Notes under the pieces: generated by a model
Told to the model about the DNA's origin: nothing
The model's input: only the letters and a program-made list of their open reading frames with translations
Database searches by the model: none
Source of the DNA: Persephonella sp.
GTDB taxonomy: Bacteria > Aquificota > Aquificia > Aquificales > Hydrogenothermaceae
Direction of reading: 5' to 3'
Length of the DNA: 64,000 nucleotides
NCBI GenBank assembly: GCA_026987075.1
Contig: JALSNI010000058.1
Span: forward strand, 1-64,000
Program-made: the position numbers and the translations under genes
Shown: one piece after another, positions 7,766-17,395 of the stretch
How positions within the stretch are numbered: position 1 is the first letter of the stretch
Layout: each line of letters starts with the position of its first letter

Positions 7766-8865
7766 TAGGAAAAGTTTTAGTTCTATTTGTAATAGGGATA
7801 TTTATCTATTCGTGTGGTGGGGCCAAGAAACCTCAGAAAATAGAAAAGGTATTCTGGCCCCTTCCCCCTGAAGAACCAAGGATACTTTATCTTGGCAGTT
7901 ATCATGGGGAATCAGACTTTAAAGGAAGAAGTGCCCTTGATGTGTTGTTAGGTGAACCTGAAAGAGAGATTCCTAAAAACCTGATAAAACCCTATGGCGT
8001 GGCTGCAAGATTTGGAAGGATTCTGGCAGGGGATACCGTAGCTGCCGTCGTGTTTGTTATTGACCCTAAAGGTAAGAAGGTTTCTTTTATTGGTGATAAA
8101 GCGATGGGAAAATTGAGAATTCCTGTTGGTATTGATATAGATAAGGAAGGCAAGGTTTATGTCGCTGATGCAAGGAATCAAAGGGTTTTTGTGTATGACC
8201 TGAAAGGAAAATTTAAAACGGCTATTGGTGAGCCAGAAGGCCCTGGTAAATTGGAAAGACCAGCTGGTATAGCTATAAATGAAAAAAATCAGAGATTATA
8301 TGTTGTTGACGTTATGGACCACAGGGTAAAGGTCTATTCCCTTGTTGATGGTAAGTTCTTGTTTGCATTTGGAAAAAGAGGAAGAAACCCCGGAGAGTTT
8401 AACTTCCCAACAAACATAGCTGTAGATAGGAGAAATGGTAATGTTGCCGTTGTTGATACTATGAATTTTAGAGTTCAGATTTTTAACCAGGATGGTAAGT
8501 TTCTCAGAACTTTTGGGAAGTTAGGTATAGTTCCAGGAACATTTGCAAGACCAAAGGGTATAGGTATAGACAGTGAAGGACACATATACGTAGCAGATGC
8601 TGCCTTTAATAATGTGCAAATATTTGATGATAAGGGAAATTTACTGCTGTGGATAGGAAAGTTTGGTTTTGGACCTGGTGAGTTTAACCTTCCTGCAGGG
8701 CTATATGTTGATAGGGCAGATAGGATTTATGTTGCGGATTCAATGAACAAAAGAGTGCAGGTATTCCAGTATTTGAGTGAAGCCTGGAAGAAAAAGTATC
8801 CAGAAAAATACAGGGAGCTAAAACTTTATAAACCTTCAAATCTCAAAAAAACCCAGGAAAAATAA
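7750..8865 (+). CDS. NHL-repeat beta-propeller lipoprotein
   Basis: Lipobox-like 'FIYSCGGA'; repeated NHL units 'GIAINEKNQRLYVVDVMDHRVKVYS', 'IAVDRRNGNVAVVDTMNFRVQIFN'; 16-nt overlap with upstream gene. Confidence 0.88.
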   Translation: MSRKIIGKVLVLFVIGIFIYSCGGAKKPQKIEKVFWPLPPEEPRILYLGSYHGESDFKGRSALDVLLGEPEREIPKNLIKPYGVAARFGRILAGDTVAAVVFVIDPKGKKVSFIGDKAMGKLRIPVGIDIDKEGKVYVADARNQRVFVYDLKGKFKTAIGEPEGPGKLERPAGIAINEKNQRLYVVDVMDHRVKVYSLVDGKFLFAFGKRGRNPGEFNFPTNIAVDRRNGNVAVVDTMNFRVQIFNQDGKFLRTFGKLGIVPGTFARPKGIGIDSEGHIYVADAAFNNVQIFDDKGNLLLWIGKFGFGPGEFNLPAGLYVDRADRIYVADSMNKRVQVFQYLSEAWKKKYPEKYRELKLYKPSNLKKTQEK

Positions 8866-8867
8866 CA

Positions 8868-9512
8868 ATGATTTTTCCTTATATATTTCTGTTTTTCTTA
8901 ATGACTGCTTATTTATATGCTGCTGAAGATTTTGTTTCCCTTCCTGTGGAGGAAGGAGGGGAATATGAAAAAGGGATAAGAGCAACAAAACACAACCTTG
9001 CTGAGTATAAAGGTAAATTCCTGAACCCGAACATAGCAGGAGAATATAATCTTGCCCTGTGTATGTGGTGTCACACCCAGAATATAGATGTTACCTTTGT
9101 GGATGTTGAATACAAATGGGACCCGGAAAAAGAAGTAGATAAATTCCCTGTTTATGGACAGACAAAAAAAGGGCCGGTATTGAAGAGTGTAGCCCCATCT
9201 TCAATGGTATGCCTCAGCTGTCATGATGGAGCAAATGCTCCAAACATCACTTTTGGAAAGTCTTCTACAGGAACAAGTGTTCACAGTCATCCAGTGTTTG
9301 TTATTTACCGGAAAGACAGAAAGTATCTCAGACCTTACAACAGTCCGCTTATAGGATGGGAAGGTAAAAAACATTTTGTTTATGACCTGATTAAGGATTA
9401 CAACGGAAGGTTGCAGTGTGCAAGCTGTCATGACCCACATACAACCAATCCACTGTTTTTAAGGTCAAAAAACAGGGGAAGTAAACTGTGTACAGGATGC
9501 CATGCGTTATAA
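8868..9512 (+). CDS. tetraheme c-type cytochrome, divergent member of OmcE-like family
   Basis: CMWCH, CLSCHDG, CASCHDPH, CTGCH; N-terminal 'TKHNLAEY'. Confidence 0.85.
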   Translation: MIFPYIFLFFLMTAYLYAAEDFVSLPVEEGGEYEKGIRATKHNLAEYKGKFLNPNIAGEYNLALCMWCHTQNIDVTFVDVEYKWDPEKEVDKFPVYGQTKKGPVLKSVAPSSMVCLSCHDGANAPNITFGKSSTGTSVHSHPVFVIYRKDRKYLRPYNSPLIGWEGKKHFVYDLIKDYNGRLQCASCHDPHTTNPLFLRSKNRGSKLCTGCHAL

Positions 9513-10494
9513 ACTGATACTATTTTGCTTGTTTATATGGATGTTAGCATCTGTTTCTGGGAAGGAGTTACTGTTTCCAGAGCCAAAACCAGGCATAAAG
9601 CCACACATAAAGTATGTGGGACAGGTTCCCCCTTACGATTATGAGAAGAACAGTAGTTTCTTTGAAATTATATTTGGGGAGGAGAGTGAGCTTGCGAATC
9701 CAGACTTTATAGGAAAACCATACGGTGTTGTTTATGCAAGAGGATTCCTGTTTTTTACAGATACAGCCCATGGGGTAATTTTTTCTTATAGCTTCAAGAC
9801 AAAAAATCTCAAAATTTTAGAACTTCCCATTAGACTTAGACTTCCTATGTGCCTTGCCTACTCTAAAAAGCTAAATGTTCTGTTTGTTTCTGATGCAACC
9901 TTAAAGAAAGTCTTTGGATTTGACAGTAAGGGAAGACTTGTTTTTGCTGTAGGAAAGAGAGGTGAGTTTAAAAAACCAGTTGGTATAGCAGTTGATGACA
10001 ACTTAGAAAGGGTTTATGTAGTGGATACCTTTGACCATAGAGTAAAGGTTTATGACTTTAACGGCAATTTTATCAGAGGATTTGGACATAGAGGTGATAA
10101 AGACGGAGAGTTTAACTATCCTACAAACATAGCTGTTAACAGAAAGAATGGAAATATCTATATTACTGATACCCAGCTTTTCAGGGTTCAGGTTTTTAAT
10201 AAAAACTTTGAGCACATTACGACTATAGGCGGTAATGGTAACATTCCTGGCAGATTTGCCCGTCCTAAAGGCATTGGTGTTGATAGTGATGGGAACATAT
10301 ACGTGGTTGATGCGGCTTTTAATAATTTCCAGATTTTTTCCCCAGAAGGAGACGTTCTTTATTACATAGGAGAAGCAGGAACGCAGCCTGCGAAATTCTT
10401 ACTTCCTGCAGGTATGTATATAGATGAGAATGATAGGATTTACATTGTGGATTCATTCAATAAAAGAATACAGATATTCCAATATTTAAAGTGA
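9502..10494 (+). CDS. NHL-repeat beta-propeller protein
   Basis: NHL units such as 'GIAVDDNLERVYVVDTFDHRVKVYD'; signal peptide; overlaps upstream cytochrome gene. Confidence 0.88.
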   Translation: MRYKLILFCLFIWMLASVSGKELLFPEPKPGIKPHIKYVGQVPPYDYEKNSSFFEIIFGEESELANPDFIGKPYGVVYARGFLFFTDTAHGVIFSYSFKTKNLKILELPIRLRLPMCLAYSKKLNVLFVSDATLKKVFGFDSKGRLVFAVGKRGEFKKPVGIAVDDNLERVYVVDTFDHRVKVYDFNGNFIRGFGHRGDKDGEFNYPTNIAVNRKNGNIYITDTQLFRVQVFNKNFEHITTIGGNGNIPGRFARPKGIGVDSDGNIYVVDAAFNNFQIFSPEGDVLYYIGEAGTQPAKFLLPAGMYIDENDRIYIVDSFNKRIQIFQYLK

Positions 10495-10501
10495 AGGAGA
10501 A

Positions 10502-11470
10502 ATGATGAAAAGATTTTTATGGTTATTTTTAGTTTTTATCTCTTTGGCTCAGGCTTATCAGGATTTTAGCTGGAAAATAGACCCACAGCTTAAAAAGAAA
10601 GTAGTAGCAGAAGTGGGAAATAAGAAGATAACAGAGATGGACGTCCAGAGATATATGAAGGTGCTCCTTCCTATGAATTTTTATCACAGAAACATAACAG
10701 AAAAAAAGAAAAGAGAGCTTAGGAAAAAAGCTCTTGATTATTTGATAAATAGAGAGCTTCTATACTATGAGGCAAAGAAAAAGGGAATAAAAGTGCCTGA
10801 AAAACAGATAGACAAGCTGATAAAAGAGTTAGAAAAGAGATACAAATCAAGAGAAAACCTTGAAAAGATGCTAAAGGAAACTGGTATAACTTTGAAACAG
10901 TTTAGGGAAGAACTGAAGAAAAGATTGATGATAGACAAGCTCCTAAGTAAATATGTAAGTGTAAAACTAACAGATAAGCAATTGGAAGAATACTATCAGA
11001 AAAATAAATATAAGTTTAAAGAGCCAGAAGCGCTGAAAATTAGATACATATACATAAAGGTTGACCCTTCAAAGCCTAAAGGAAGACAGATAGCAAGAGA
11101 AAGGGCAGAAAAGGCTTATAAGGAAATAATCTCAGGGAAAGATTTTGGAGATGTAGCATACAGATATTCAGACGACCTGAGCAGAATAAAAGGAGGAGAA
11201 ATAGGATTTGTCCACAAAGGAAGGTTTGAGAAAAAAGTGGAAGAAGAGATATACAAGCTAAAAGTTGGACAGATAAGCAAAATAATAGAAACAGAGCTTG
11301 GATTTCACATAATAAAAGTTGAAGGTAAAAGACCTTCACGAATTGTCCCCTTTAAGCAGATAAAAGATAAACTTAAGAAGGAACTTACAGAAAAACTGAA
11401 AAGAGAAAAGTATGAAGCTCTGCTAAAAGATGCAAAAAAAGATTTAAAAGTGGTAGTTTACGATAAATAA
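10502..11470 (+). CDS. periplasmic parvulin-type peptidylprolyl isomerase (SurA/PrsA-like)
   Basis: Signal peptide; SurA N-like region; parvulin signature 'YRYSDDLSRIKGGEIGFVHKGRF...LGFHIIKVEGKRPSR'. Confidence 0.9.
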   Translation: MMKRFLWLFLVFISLAQAYQDFSWKIDPQLKKKVVAEVGNKKITEMDVQRYMKVLLPMNFYHRNITEKKKRELRKKALDYLINRELLYYEAKKKGIKVPEKQIDKLIKELEKRYKSRENLEKMLKETGITLKQFREELKKRLMIDKLLSKYVSVKLTDKQLEEYYQKNKYKFKEPEALKIRYIYIKVDPSKPKGRQIARERAEKAYKEIISGKDFGDVAYRYSDDLSRIKGGEIGFVHKGRFEKKVEEEIYKLKVGQISKIIETELGFHIIKVEGKRPSRIVPFKQIKDKLKKELTEKLKREKYEALLKDAKKDLKVVVYDK

Positions 11471-11487
11471 CCAATTGGTGGGAAGGG

Positions 11488-13830
11488 ATGAAAAAGAGGT
11501 ACCTTATCACTGCACTTATTACGGGGGTGGCATTAACAAATGTAAGCACATTGAACTATTTTGCCATATCAGCTTCTGCTTCTTCTCAAGGATATCAGGC
11601 AGAGAGAAGTAAAAAAACAAAAAAAGACAAACCATCAAAAACAGAGAAAATTTTACCTGATATTTATAGAGTAAGAATGTTAATTGCCCAGAATACTACT
11701 TCAGTAAAAAAAGAGAAAGCTTTTAAAACCCAAAAAGACAAGTATTTCTATTCACTTCAGTTAGGAACTTTTAAAAAAAGAAAAAATGCTGAAAAATTCT
11801 TAAAGAAACTACCAAAAGAACTGAGAGACAGTGCTTTTATATATAAGACGGATAAAGGATACTATACAGTAAGATATGGACTTTTTGATAACTACAACCT
11901 CCTGAAAGAAATACAGGAGAAACTTCCTGTCAGTTCTATTATAGTAAAAACAGATATAACAAAAGTTGCAAAAAAAGAGGAAATAGTTGCAGAAGAAAAG
12001 AAAATTGTAGAAAAAGTTAAAAAGAAGGTGGAAAAAACTGAAAAGAAAGAAGAAAAGATAACCATAGAGGAAGAAGAAAAAATTATCCCTGAATTTGAAG
12101 AAGAAGAGATAAGTCTATTTGAAGAAGAAAAAACTGAAATTCCTTTATATAAAAAGGTAATAGGTGCTGTTTTCTTTGTTCCAGCTTACATGCTTACCCA
12201 TAAACAGAGAGGTTTTTGGGGAAAGGTTGAGTTCACATACAAGATGGAAAATTATAAAGACCCTTATAGAAAGACAACAAGAAAATCTTTTAGACAGTAT
12301 TACGAACTAAACTATGAAGGTTATGTATACAGCCCAAGATTGCTTACTTATAAGTTGGGTGGTAACTTTATCAGAGAAGATTCCTCTCAGAAGACAGGAG
12401 GTTCCAAAACAGATACCACTTCTAAACTTATTGGTTATGACATTGAATTTAACATATTGAAAAACTCAAGATTTCCTGTAAATCTTTTTGCCAGAAAAAC
12501 CCAGTCTCCCCTATGGTATACATATTATGACAGAACATCTTATATAGAAAGGAAAACTGATACATATGGTCTTTTTGGAAGTATAAGGCTTGTAAATTCC
12601 AATGTTAACTACAGCTATAGAAAATCAAAATCAAAATCTGTAGGTATAGATTTCTCTGAAGACAGGAAATCTGAAGAGTTTTCATTTGGTTATGGAAAAA
12701 ATTGGATTAATAAATATTTGAATATAGCTTACAAAAAAAACATAGACGATTACATACAGAGATATCCTAACATATCTTCTTACAGGAAAGTATATCAGGA
12801 CATAAATAACTTTAACATGGATTATAGATGGAAAATCTCCAGAAAATCAAACGTAAATTCTAATCTTAGATACTATAGTAACTCCTACTCAAACATAAAA
12901 AATCTGACAGGAAACGTTAATTATATGTGGATGCCTTCTCAAAAATTAACTGCCAATTTTGGATTGTCAGCAACAAGGTCTGACTCAAAAAATTACCAGT
13001 TAACATTTTTTTCTTTTAATGAGAGTCTGTCATATGTAATCAATGAAAACTGGAATATGAACCATAATCTTATTCTGTTTACTTCTTCTGGAACCAATGC
13101 AAACCAAAAACTTCTCAATACAGGGGTGAACATCAGTTATAACAGAAATCTGTCAGAAACCTTTTCTGTTTTTGGAGGAACAGGTTTGTCAGGGCAGATT
13201 GAATCTGGAAATGTAAATAGAGTAGGGGGAACAGTATCGGTAAATGGAGGGATAAACAAGAGGTTTTCTTTTTTAAATTCAGACTTTACGCTTTCAGGTT
13301 CTGCATCTGAATATAATTCCAGCAAGAATGATAAAAGCACCACATACAACATAAATGAGCGTTTTAATGCGTACCTTCTAAACAACCTAAGGTTTGAGCA
13401 CAGCATCAATTATTACTACCAGGACAGTAAATATTACAGACCTTCTGGGGGATTTTCTAAAACTAACTATGATAATCTTGAAGTATCAAATGCCCTTAGG
13501 TATAGGAAACTTCTCGGATGGAAAGGAAAGTTAAGCTCAGTTATAGGTATGAAATACTATTATGGAAAAAACAGACCAGAAAGGATATATCCTTATGCAA
13601 ATTTAAACATTAGTTATAAACTTACGAGGAGACTTTTGTATAAGTTGTCTCTTGACGTCCATAGAGACTCTTACTACAACACAAACTATGCCACTTTATC
13701 TACAGGTATTGATTACAGAATTAGAAGCCTATTCTTCAAATGGGATTTCCAATACTTTTATGAAGATAACAAAAACTACGGCAAAAAGCATAACTACATA
13801 ACCCAGTTTAAAGTTTACAGAGTTTTCTAA
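11488..13830 (+). CDS. outer-membrane beta-barrel protein with periplasmic SPOR domain
   Basis: SPOR-like 'YSLQLGTFKKRKNAEKFLKKLP...YYTVRYGLFDNYNLLKEIQEKLP', charged linker, long alternating beta region, C-terminal Phe 'YRVF'. Confidence 0.8.
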   Translation: MKKRYLITALITGVALTNVSTLNYFAISASASSQGYQAERSKKTKKDKPSKTEKILPDIYRVRMLIAQNTTSVKKEKAFKTQKDKYFYSLQLGTFKKRKNAEKFLKKLPKELRDSAFIYKTDKGYYTVRYGLFDNYNLLKEIQEKLPVSSIIVKTDITKVAKKEEIVAEEKKIVEKVKKKVEKTEKKEEKITIEEEEKIIPEFEEEEISLFEEEKTEIPLYKKVIGAVFFVPAYMLTHKQRGFWGKVEFTYKMENYKDPYRKTTRKSFRQYYELNYEGYVYSPRLLTYKLGGNFIREDSSQKTGGSKTDTTSKLIGYDIEFNILKNSRFPVNLFARKTQSPLWYTYYDRTSYIERKTDTYGLFGSIRLVNSNVNYSYRKSKSKSVGIDFSEDRKSEEFSFGYGKNWINKYLNIAYKKNIDDYIQRYPNISSYRKVYQDINNFNMDYRWKISRKSNVNSNLRYYSNSYSNIKNLTGNVNYMWMPSQKLTANFGLSATRSDSKNYQLTFFSFNESLSYVINENWNMNHNLILFTSSGTNANQKLLNTGVNISYNRNLSETFSVFGGTGLSGQIESGNVNRVGGTVSVNGGINKRFSFLNSDFTLSGSASEYNSSKNDKSTTYNINERFNAYLLNNLRFEHSINYYYQDSKYYRPSGGFSKTNYDNLEVSNALRYRKLLGWKGKLSSVIGMKYYYGKNRPERIYPYANLNISYKLTRRLLYKLSLDVHRDSYYNTNYATLSTGIDYRIRSLFFKWDFQYFYEDNKNYGKKHNYITQFKVYRVF

Positions 13831-13840
13831 GGAGATAAAC

Positions 13841-14836
13841 ATGAGATATATGTTTATTTTATTTATTATGCTTACTGTTTCTCTGAAAGCAGAAGAAAGG
13901 CTTGTATGGCCTCCGCCGCCAGATACTCCCAAAGTACAGTTTATAAGAGAAATCAAAAAAATTGAGGATTTTGAGGAAGATAAAGGTTTTTTCAGTAGAT
14001 TTTTAGACATAGTTTTTGGGAAAAAGAAAAAAATTATGGTAAAACCTTTTGGCTCTTACATAAAAGGAAATAAACTATACTTCACAGATACAGGTTCAAA
14101 AGCTGTATTTATATTTGATTTCAAAAGAAAATCAGTAAAAATTATTGACCATATTGGGGATTATGCTCTTTCTTCTCCTATCGATGTCGTTGTAGACAGT
14201 AAAGGAAGAATTTATATCTCTGATTCTGTTTTAGGAACGGTTTTTATAACAAACGAAGACGGAGATTTCCTTGGGAAAATAGGTTCTACAACTATAATCA
14301 GACCTACAGGGCTTGCCGTAGACAATAAGAGAAACAGGCTGTTTATCACAGATACTGTAGGTGGAAAAATATATGTTGTTTCACTAAAAGATGGAAAACT
14401 TATTATGAAAATAGGAAAGTTAGGAACAGGCAAAGGAGAATTTAATAGACCAACCTTTATAACGTTAGACAGAAAAGGAAATCTTTATGTTGTAGATTCA
14501 ATGAATGCAAGGATTCAGATATTTGACAAAAATGGGGTGTTCCTCCGTATGTTTGGGGAACGGGGAACAGTTATAGGGACATTTGCAAATCCACGGGGAA
14601 TAGCTGTTGATAGTGATGGGAACATATATGTTTCAGACACACTTTTATCTGCAGTTCAAGTTTTTGACCCTAAAGGAAGACTCCTTCTTGTGATTGGTAA
14701 TTATGGAACAGGAAAAGGACAGTTTGCTTATCCTGCTGACATATCTATATCAAAAGATAATTATATATTCGTAAGTGATTCTTATAATATGAGAATTCAG
14801 GTCTTAAGGTACCTGAAGGGAGGTGCTGGACAATGA
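13841..14836 (+). CDS. NHL-repeat beta-propeller protein
   Basis: NHL units 'FITLDRKGNLYVVDSMNARIQIFDKNG', 'IAVDSDGNIYVSDTLLSAVQVFD'; signal peptide. Confidence 0.88.
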   Translation: MRYMFILFIMLTVSLKAEERLVWPPPPDTPKVQFIREIKKIEDFEEDKGFFSRFLDIVFGKKKKIMVKPFGSYIKGNKLYFTDTGSKAVFIFDFKRKSVKIIDHIGDYALSSPIDVVVDSKGRIYISDSVLGTVFITNEDGDFLGKIGSTTIIRPTGLAVDNKRNRLFITDTVGGKIYVVSLKDGKLIMKIGKLGTGKGEFNRPTFITLDRKGNLYVVDSMNARIQIFDKNGVFLRMFGERGTVIGTFANPRGIAVDSDGNIYVSDTLLSAVQVFDPKGRLLLVIGNYGTGKGQFAYPADISISKDNYIFVSDSYNMRIQVLRYLKGGAGQ

Positions 14837-16902
14837 AACTGGCAAGGATTATCATTTTAGTTGCAGGAATGGTCTTTTCTGCAAATGCTGGAATAGAACA
14901 AACCCTCCATAATCTTTCTATAACAGGTCCTGGAAATATAAAAGCAACGACGGAAACGGAGATATGTGTCTTCTGCCATATTCCCCACCATGAGAGGGAA
15001 GGAACACCTCTGTGGAACAGAAAGATGCCAACTACTGTTTATAATCTATACGACAGTGAGTTTATTGGAAGGATTAACTATCCTACACCTATGCAGCCTT
15101 CAGAAGTTGAGGGACAGCCGGGAATTGTTTCAAGGCAGTGCTTGTCCTGTCATGATGGAACAGTTGCAATAGGGGCTGTCTACATCGTTAGAGGAACGGA
15201 GCTTGGAAACAGTGTTATTCAGATGCAAAACGTCAACCCAGATGGAACACTGCCTTCAACACTCAGGACATTTATAGGCTCTGACCTTTCTGTCCATCAT
15301 CCTGTTGCAGTAGAGTATAATCCTAACATCCAGAAAACATTCGGAGATGGAACAGTAAAAACAGTAGAGCTTAGAGACCCTCATCCGTTGCCTCCTATAA
15401 AACTGTATAACTATGGTGGTAAATCATATGTTGAGTGCACCTCCTGTCACGACCCCCACAAGCAGAATAAACAGTTTTTGAGAGTTGACGTTGGAAATCT
15501 CGCACAGGATTTTAAGCAAACGTGCATTTCCTGTCACGACAAGCCCGGTTGGACAGGGAGTGCCCACGATACACAAACTCTAACATATACAGACCCAGAC
15601 ATAACAGCTAAATATGGAGAAGGTTCTCCTGTTACAGTTGCAGATTTAGGGTGTGGTAACTGTCATACACCTCACCACTCACAGGGTAAACCATTACTCA
15701 GAAAAGTAGAAGAAAATACATGTTTTACTGGAGCATCGTCATCTTCTAATACAGCTCCATGTCATGGAAGTGGTGGGGCAAAAGATATAGAAACCTTACT
15801 GCCTCCAGATAGACCCTTTGGACATCCTGTAAAAACGATATCTGGAATACATACAATATTAGATGTTCTTTATGGCTATACATCAACAGAGGTAGACCCT
15901 GCAGGCAGTTTCAGTGTTAAATTTAGCGATTCTAAGCATGCTGAATGTATGGACTGTCACAATCCCCACAAAGCATCCCCCGGTAATCATGCAACACCAT
16001 CTGATGCATCTGGCTGGTATCCTCAAACACCGTCAAATGCTGTATCAAATGTTCTTCAGGGTGTTTACGGTGTTGAACCTGTATGGCCATCAAGATGGAC
16101 ACAGCCTACAACATACAACACAACGGCTGAAGCTCAGAAAGAATATCAGATATGTATGAAATGCCACTCAAGATGGGGTCTTGGAGACAGCCCTAATGGG
16201 GACTGCACTACATCATTTACTTCAGACCAGTCAAACATAGTCCTCACAGACCAGTCCTGTGAATTTAATCCATACAACAGGTCAGCCCATCCTGTCGTGA
16301 TGACAACCAATGAGATGGGAGCATTGAGTGGATGGAATCAGGCAAACGGAAGATATGCTGCTCCGTTAACAGCAGCCCAGCTTCTTCCCCCATGGAATGC
16401 AAATGTGGGAAATCAAACAATGTATTGCACAGACTGTCACGGTGCAGATGCAGAAGACGGCGTTGACCCAAGGGGTCCCCACGGTTCAACCCATAAGTTT
16501 ATGTTAAAGGGCCCAAACACAAACTGGCCTACAAAACCAGATGGAACCCTTTACACAACAGGAGATGTAAAGAATGGAACTACGCAGGGGCTGTTCTGCA
16601 CCAACTGTCATGACCTGACGCAGGCTGACGTTCATATGTTACAGCGACCAAGACCTATGAGAAGTATTGCCTGTGTCAAATGTCACGTTGCTGTTCCCCA
16701 CGGCTCTCCTGTATCAAGACTTATTGGATACGAAACAATGCCAGAGCCTTACAACTACAACTATAATGGAAACCTGCAGCTTAGAATGAGAGGATTTAAG
16801 TGGAACACAACAATGAGTAACAGAGATGCATATGCTCCTTCCTGTGGTGGAGGAAGAATGTGTCACAACACAAATGCAGGAGGTTATGATTCATATCCGT
16901 AA
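14833..16902 (+). CDS. large multiheme c-type cytochrome (10 CxxCH plus CX12CH and CX5CH candidates) with OmcE-like N-terminal module
   Basis: Direct motif count; N-terminal HNLS...CVFCHIPH...PLWN...CLSCHDG...HPVAVEY...CTSCHDPH module; 4-nt overlap with NHL gene. Confidence 0.88.
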   Translation: MKLARIIILVAGMVFSANAGIEQTLHNLSITGPGNIKATTETEICVFCHIPHHEREGTPLWNRKMPTTVYNLYDSEFIGRINYPTPMQPSEVEGQPGIVSRQCLSCHDGTVAIGAVYIVRGTELGNSVIQMQNVNPDGTLPSTLRTFIGSDLSVHHPVAVEYNPNIQKTFGDGTVKTVELRDPHPLPPIKLYNYGGKSYVECTSCHDPHKQNKQFLRVDVGNLAQDFKQTCISCHDKPGWTGSAHDTQTLTYTDPDITAKYGEGSPVTVADLGCGNCHTPHHSQGKPLLRKVEENTCFTGASSSSNTAPCHGSGGAKDIETLLPPDRPFGHPVKTISGIHTILDVLYGYTSTEVDPAGSFSVKFSDSKHAECMDCHNPHKASPGNHATPSDASGWYPQTPSNAVSNVLQGVYGVEPVWPSRWTQPTTYNTTAEAQKEYQICMKCHSRWGLGDSPNGDCTTSFTSDQSNIVLTDQSCEFNPYNRSAHPVVMTTNEMGALSGWNQANGRYAAPLTAAQLLPPWNANVGNQTMYCTDCHGADAEDGVDPRGPHGSTHKFMLKGPNTNWPTKPDGTLYTTGDVKNGTTQGLFCTNCHDLTQADVHMLQRPRPMRSIACVKCHVAVPHGSPVSRLIGYETMPEPYNYNYNGNLQLRMRGFKWNTTMSNRDAYAPSCGGGRMCHNTNAGGYDSYP

Positions 16903-17395
16903 GATAGCTACAGTGCTGGCTTTTGTATATGTTTTTGTGTTTCCCTCTTATGGAAAAATGGATGATGTGGAGGAGATAAAAAATGTAGTGAAGATGTATA
17001 ACAGGATAGTTATTGAGGAGAGCAAAAACGATAGACACAGGGATATAAGAACATTTATCAAAATGATGGAAGAAATAGCAACACATGATATTGCAAGAAA
17101 GCTGTACATATGGATTCAGTCATGGCATGAGAATGGTCTTTTTATGAATGCCAGACTGGAAAATTTAAGCTTTGAACAGGTAGATATTAAAGATGGAAAA
17201 GCTGAAGTTACAACGAAAGAGAACTGGATTTACAATTATTTTGACAGAAGGATTGGCAAGGAAGTTCTTTCAGACAGAGAGATTTTCTATAGGGTAAAAT
17301 ACACCCTCAAGAAAGTTAAAAATAGATGGCTTTTGTTCCGTATTAAGGTTCTTGAAGAAAAACAGAAAAAAACTAATCAGGAGGAAAAAAGATGA
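16886..17395 (+). CDS. small secreted protein of unknown function, possibly NTF2-like fold
   Basis: ORF track begins at 16826; signal peptide 'MIHIRKIATVLAFVYVFVFPSYG' favours ATG at 16886; overlaps neighbours on both sides. Confidence 0.7.
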   Translation: MIHIRKIATVLAFVYVFVFPSYGKMDDVEEIKNVVKMYNRIVIEESKNDRHRDIRTFIKMMEEIATHDIARKLYIWIQSWHENGLFMNARLENLSFEQVDIKDGKAEVTTKENWIYNYFDRRIGKEVLSDREIFYRVKYTLKKVKNRWLLFRIKVLEEKQKKTNQEEKR

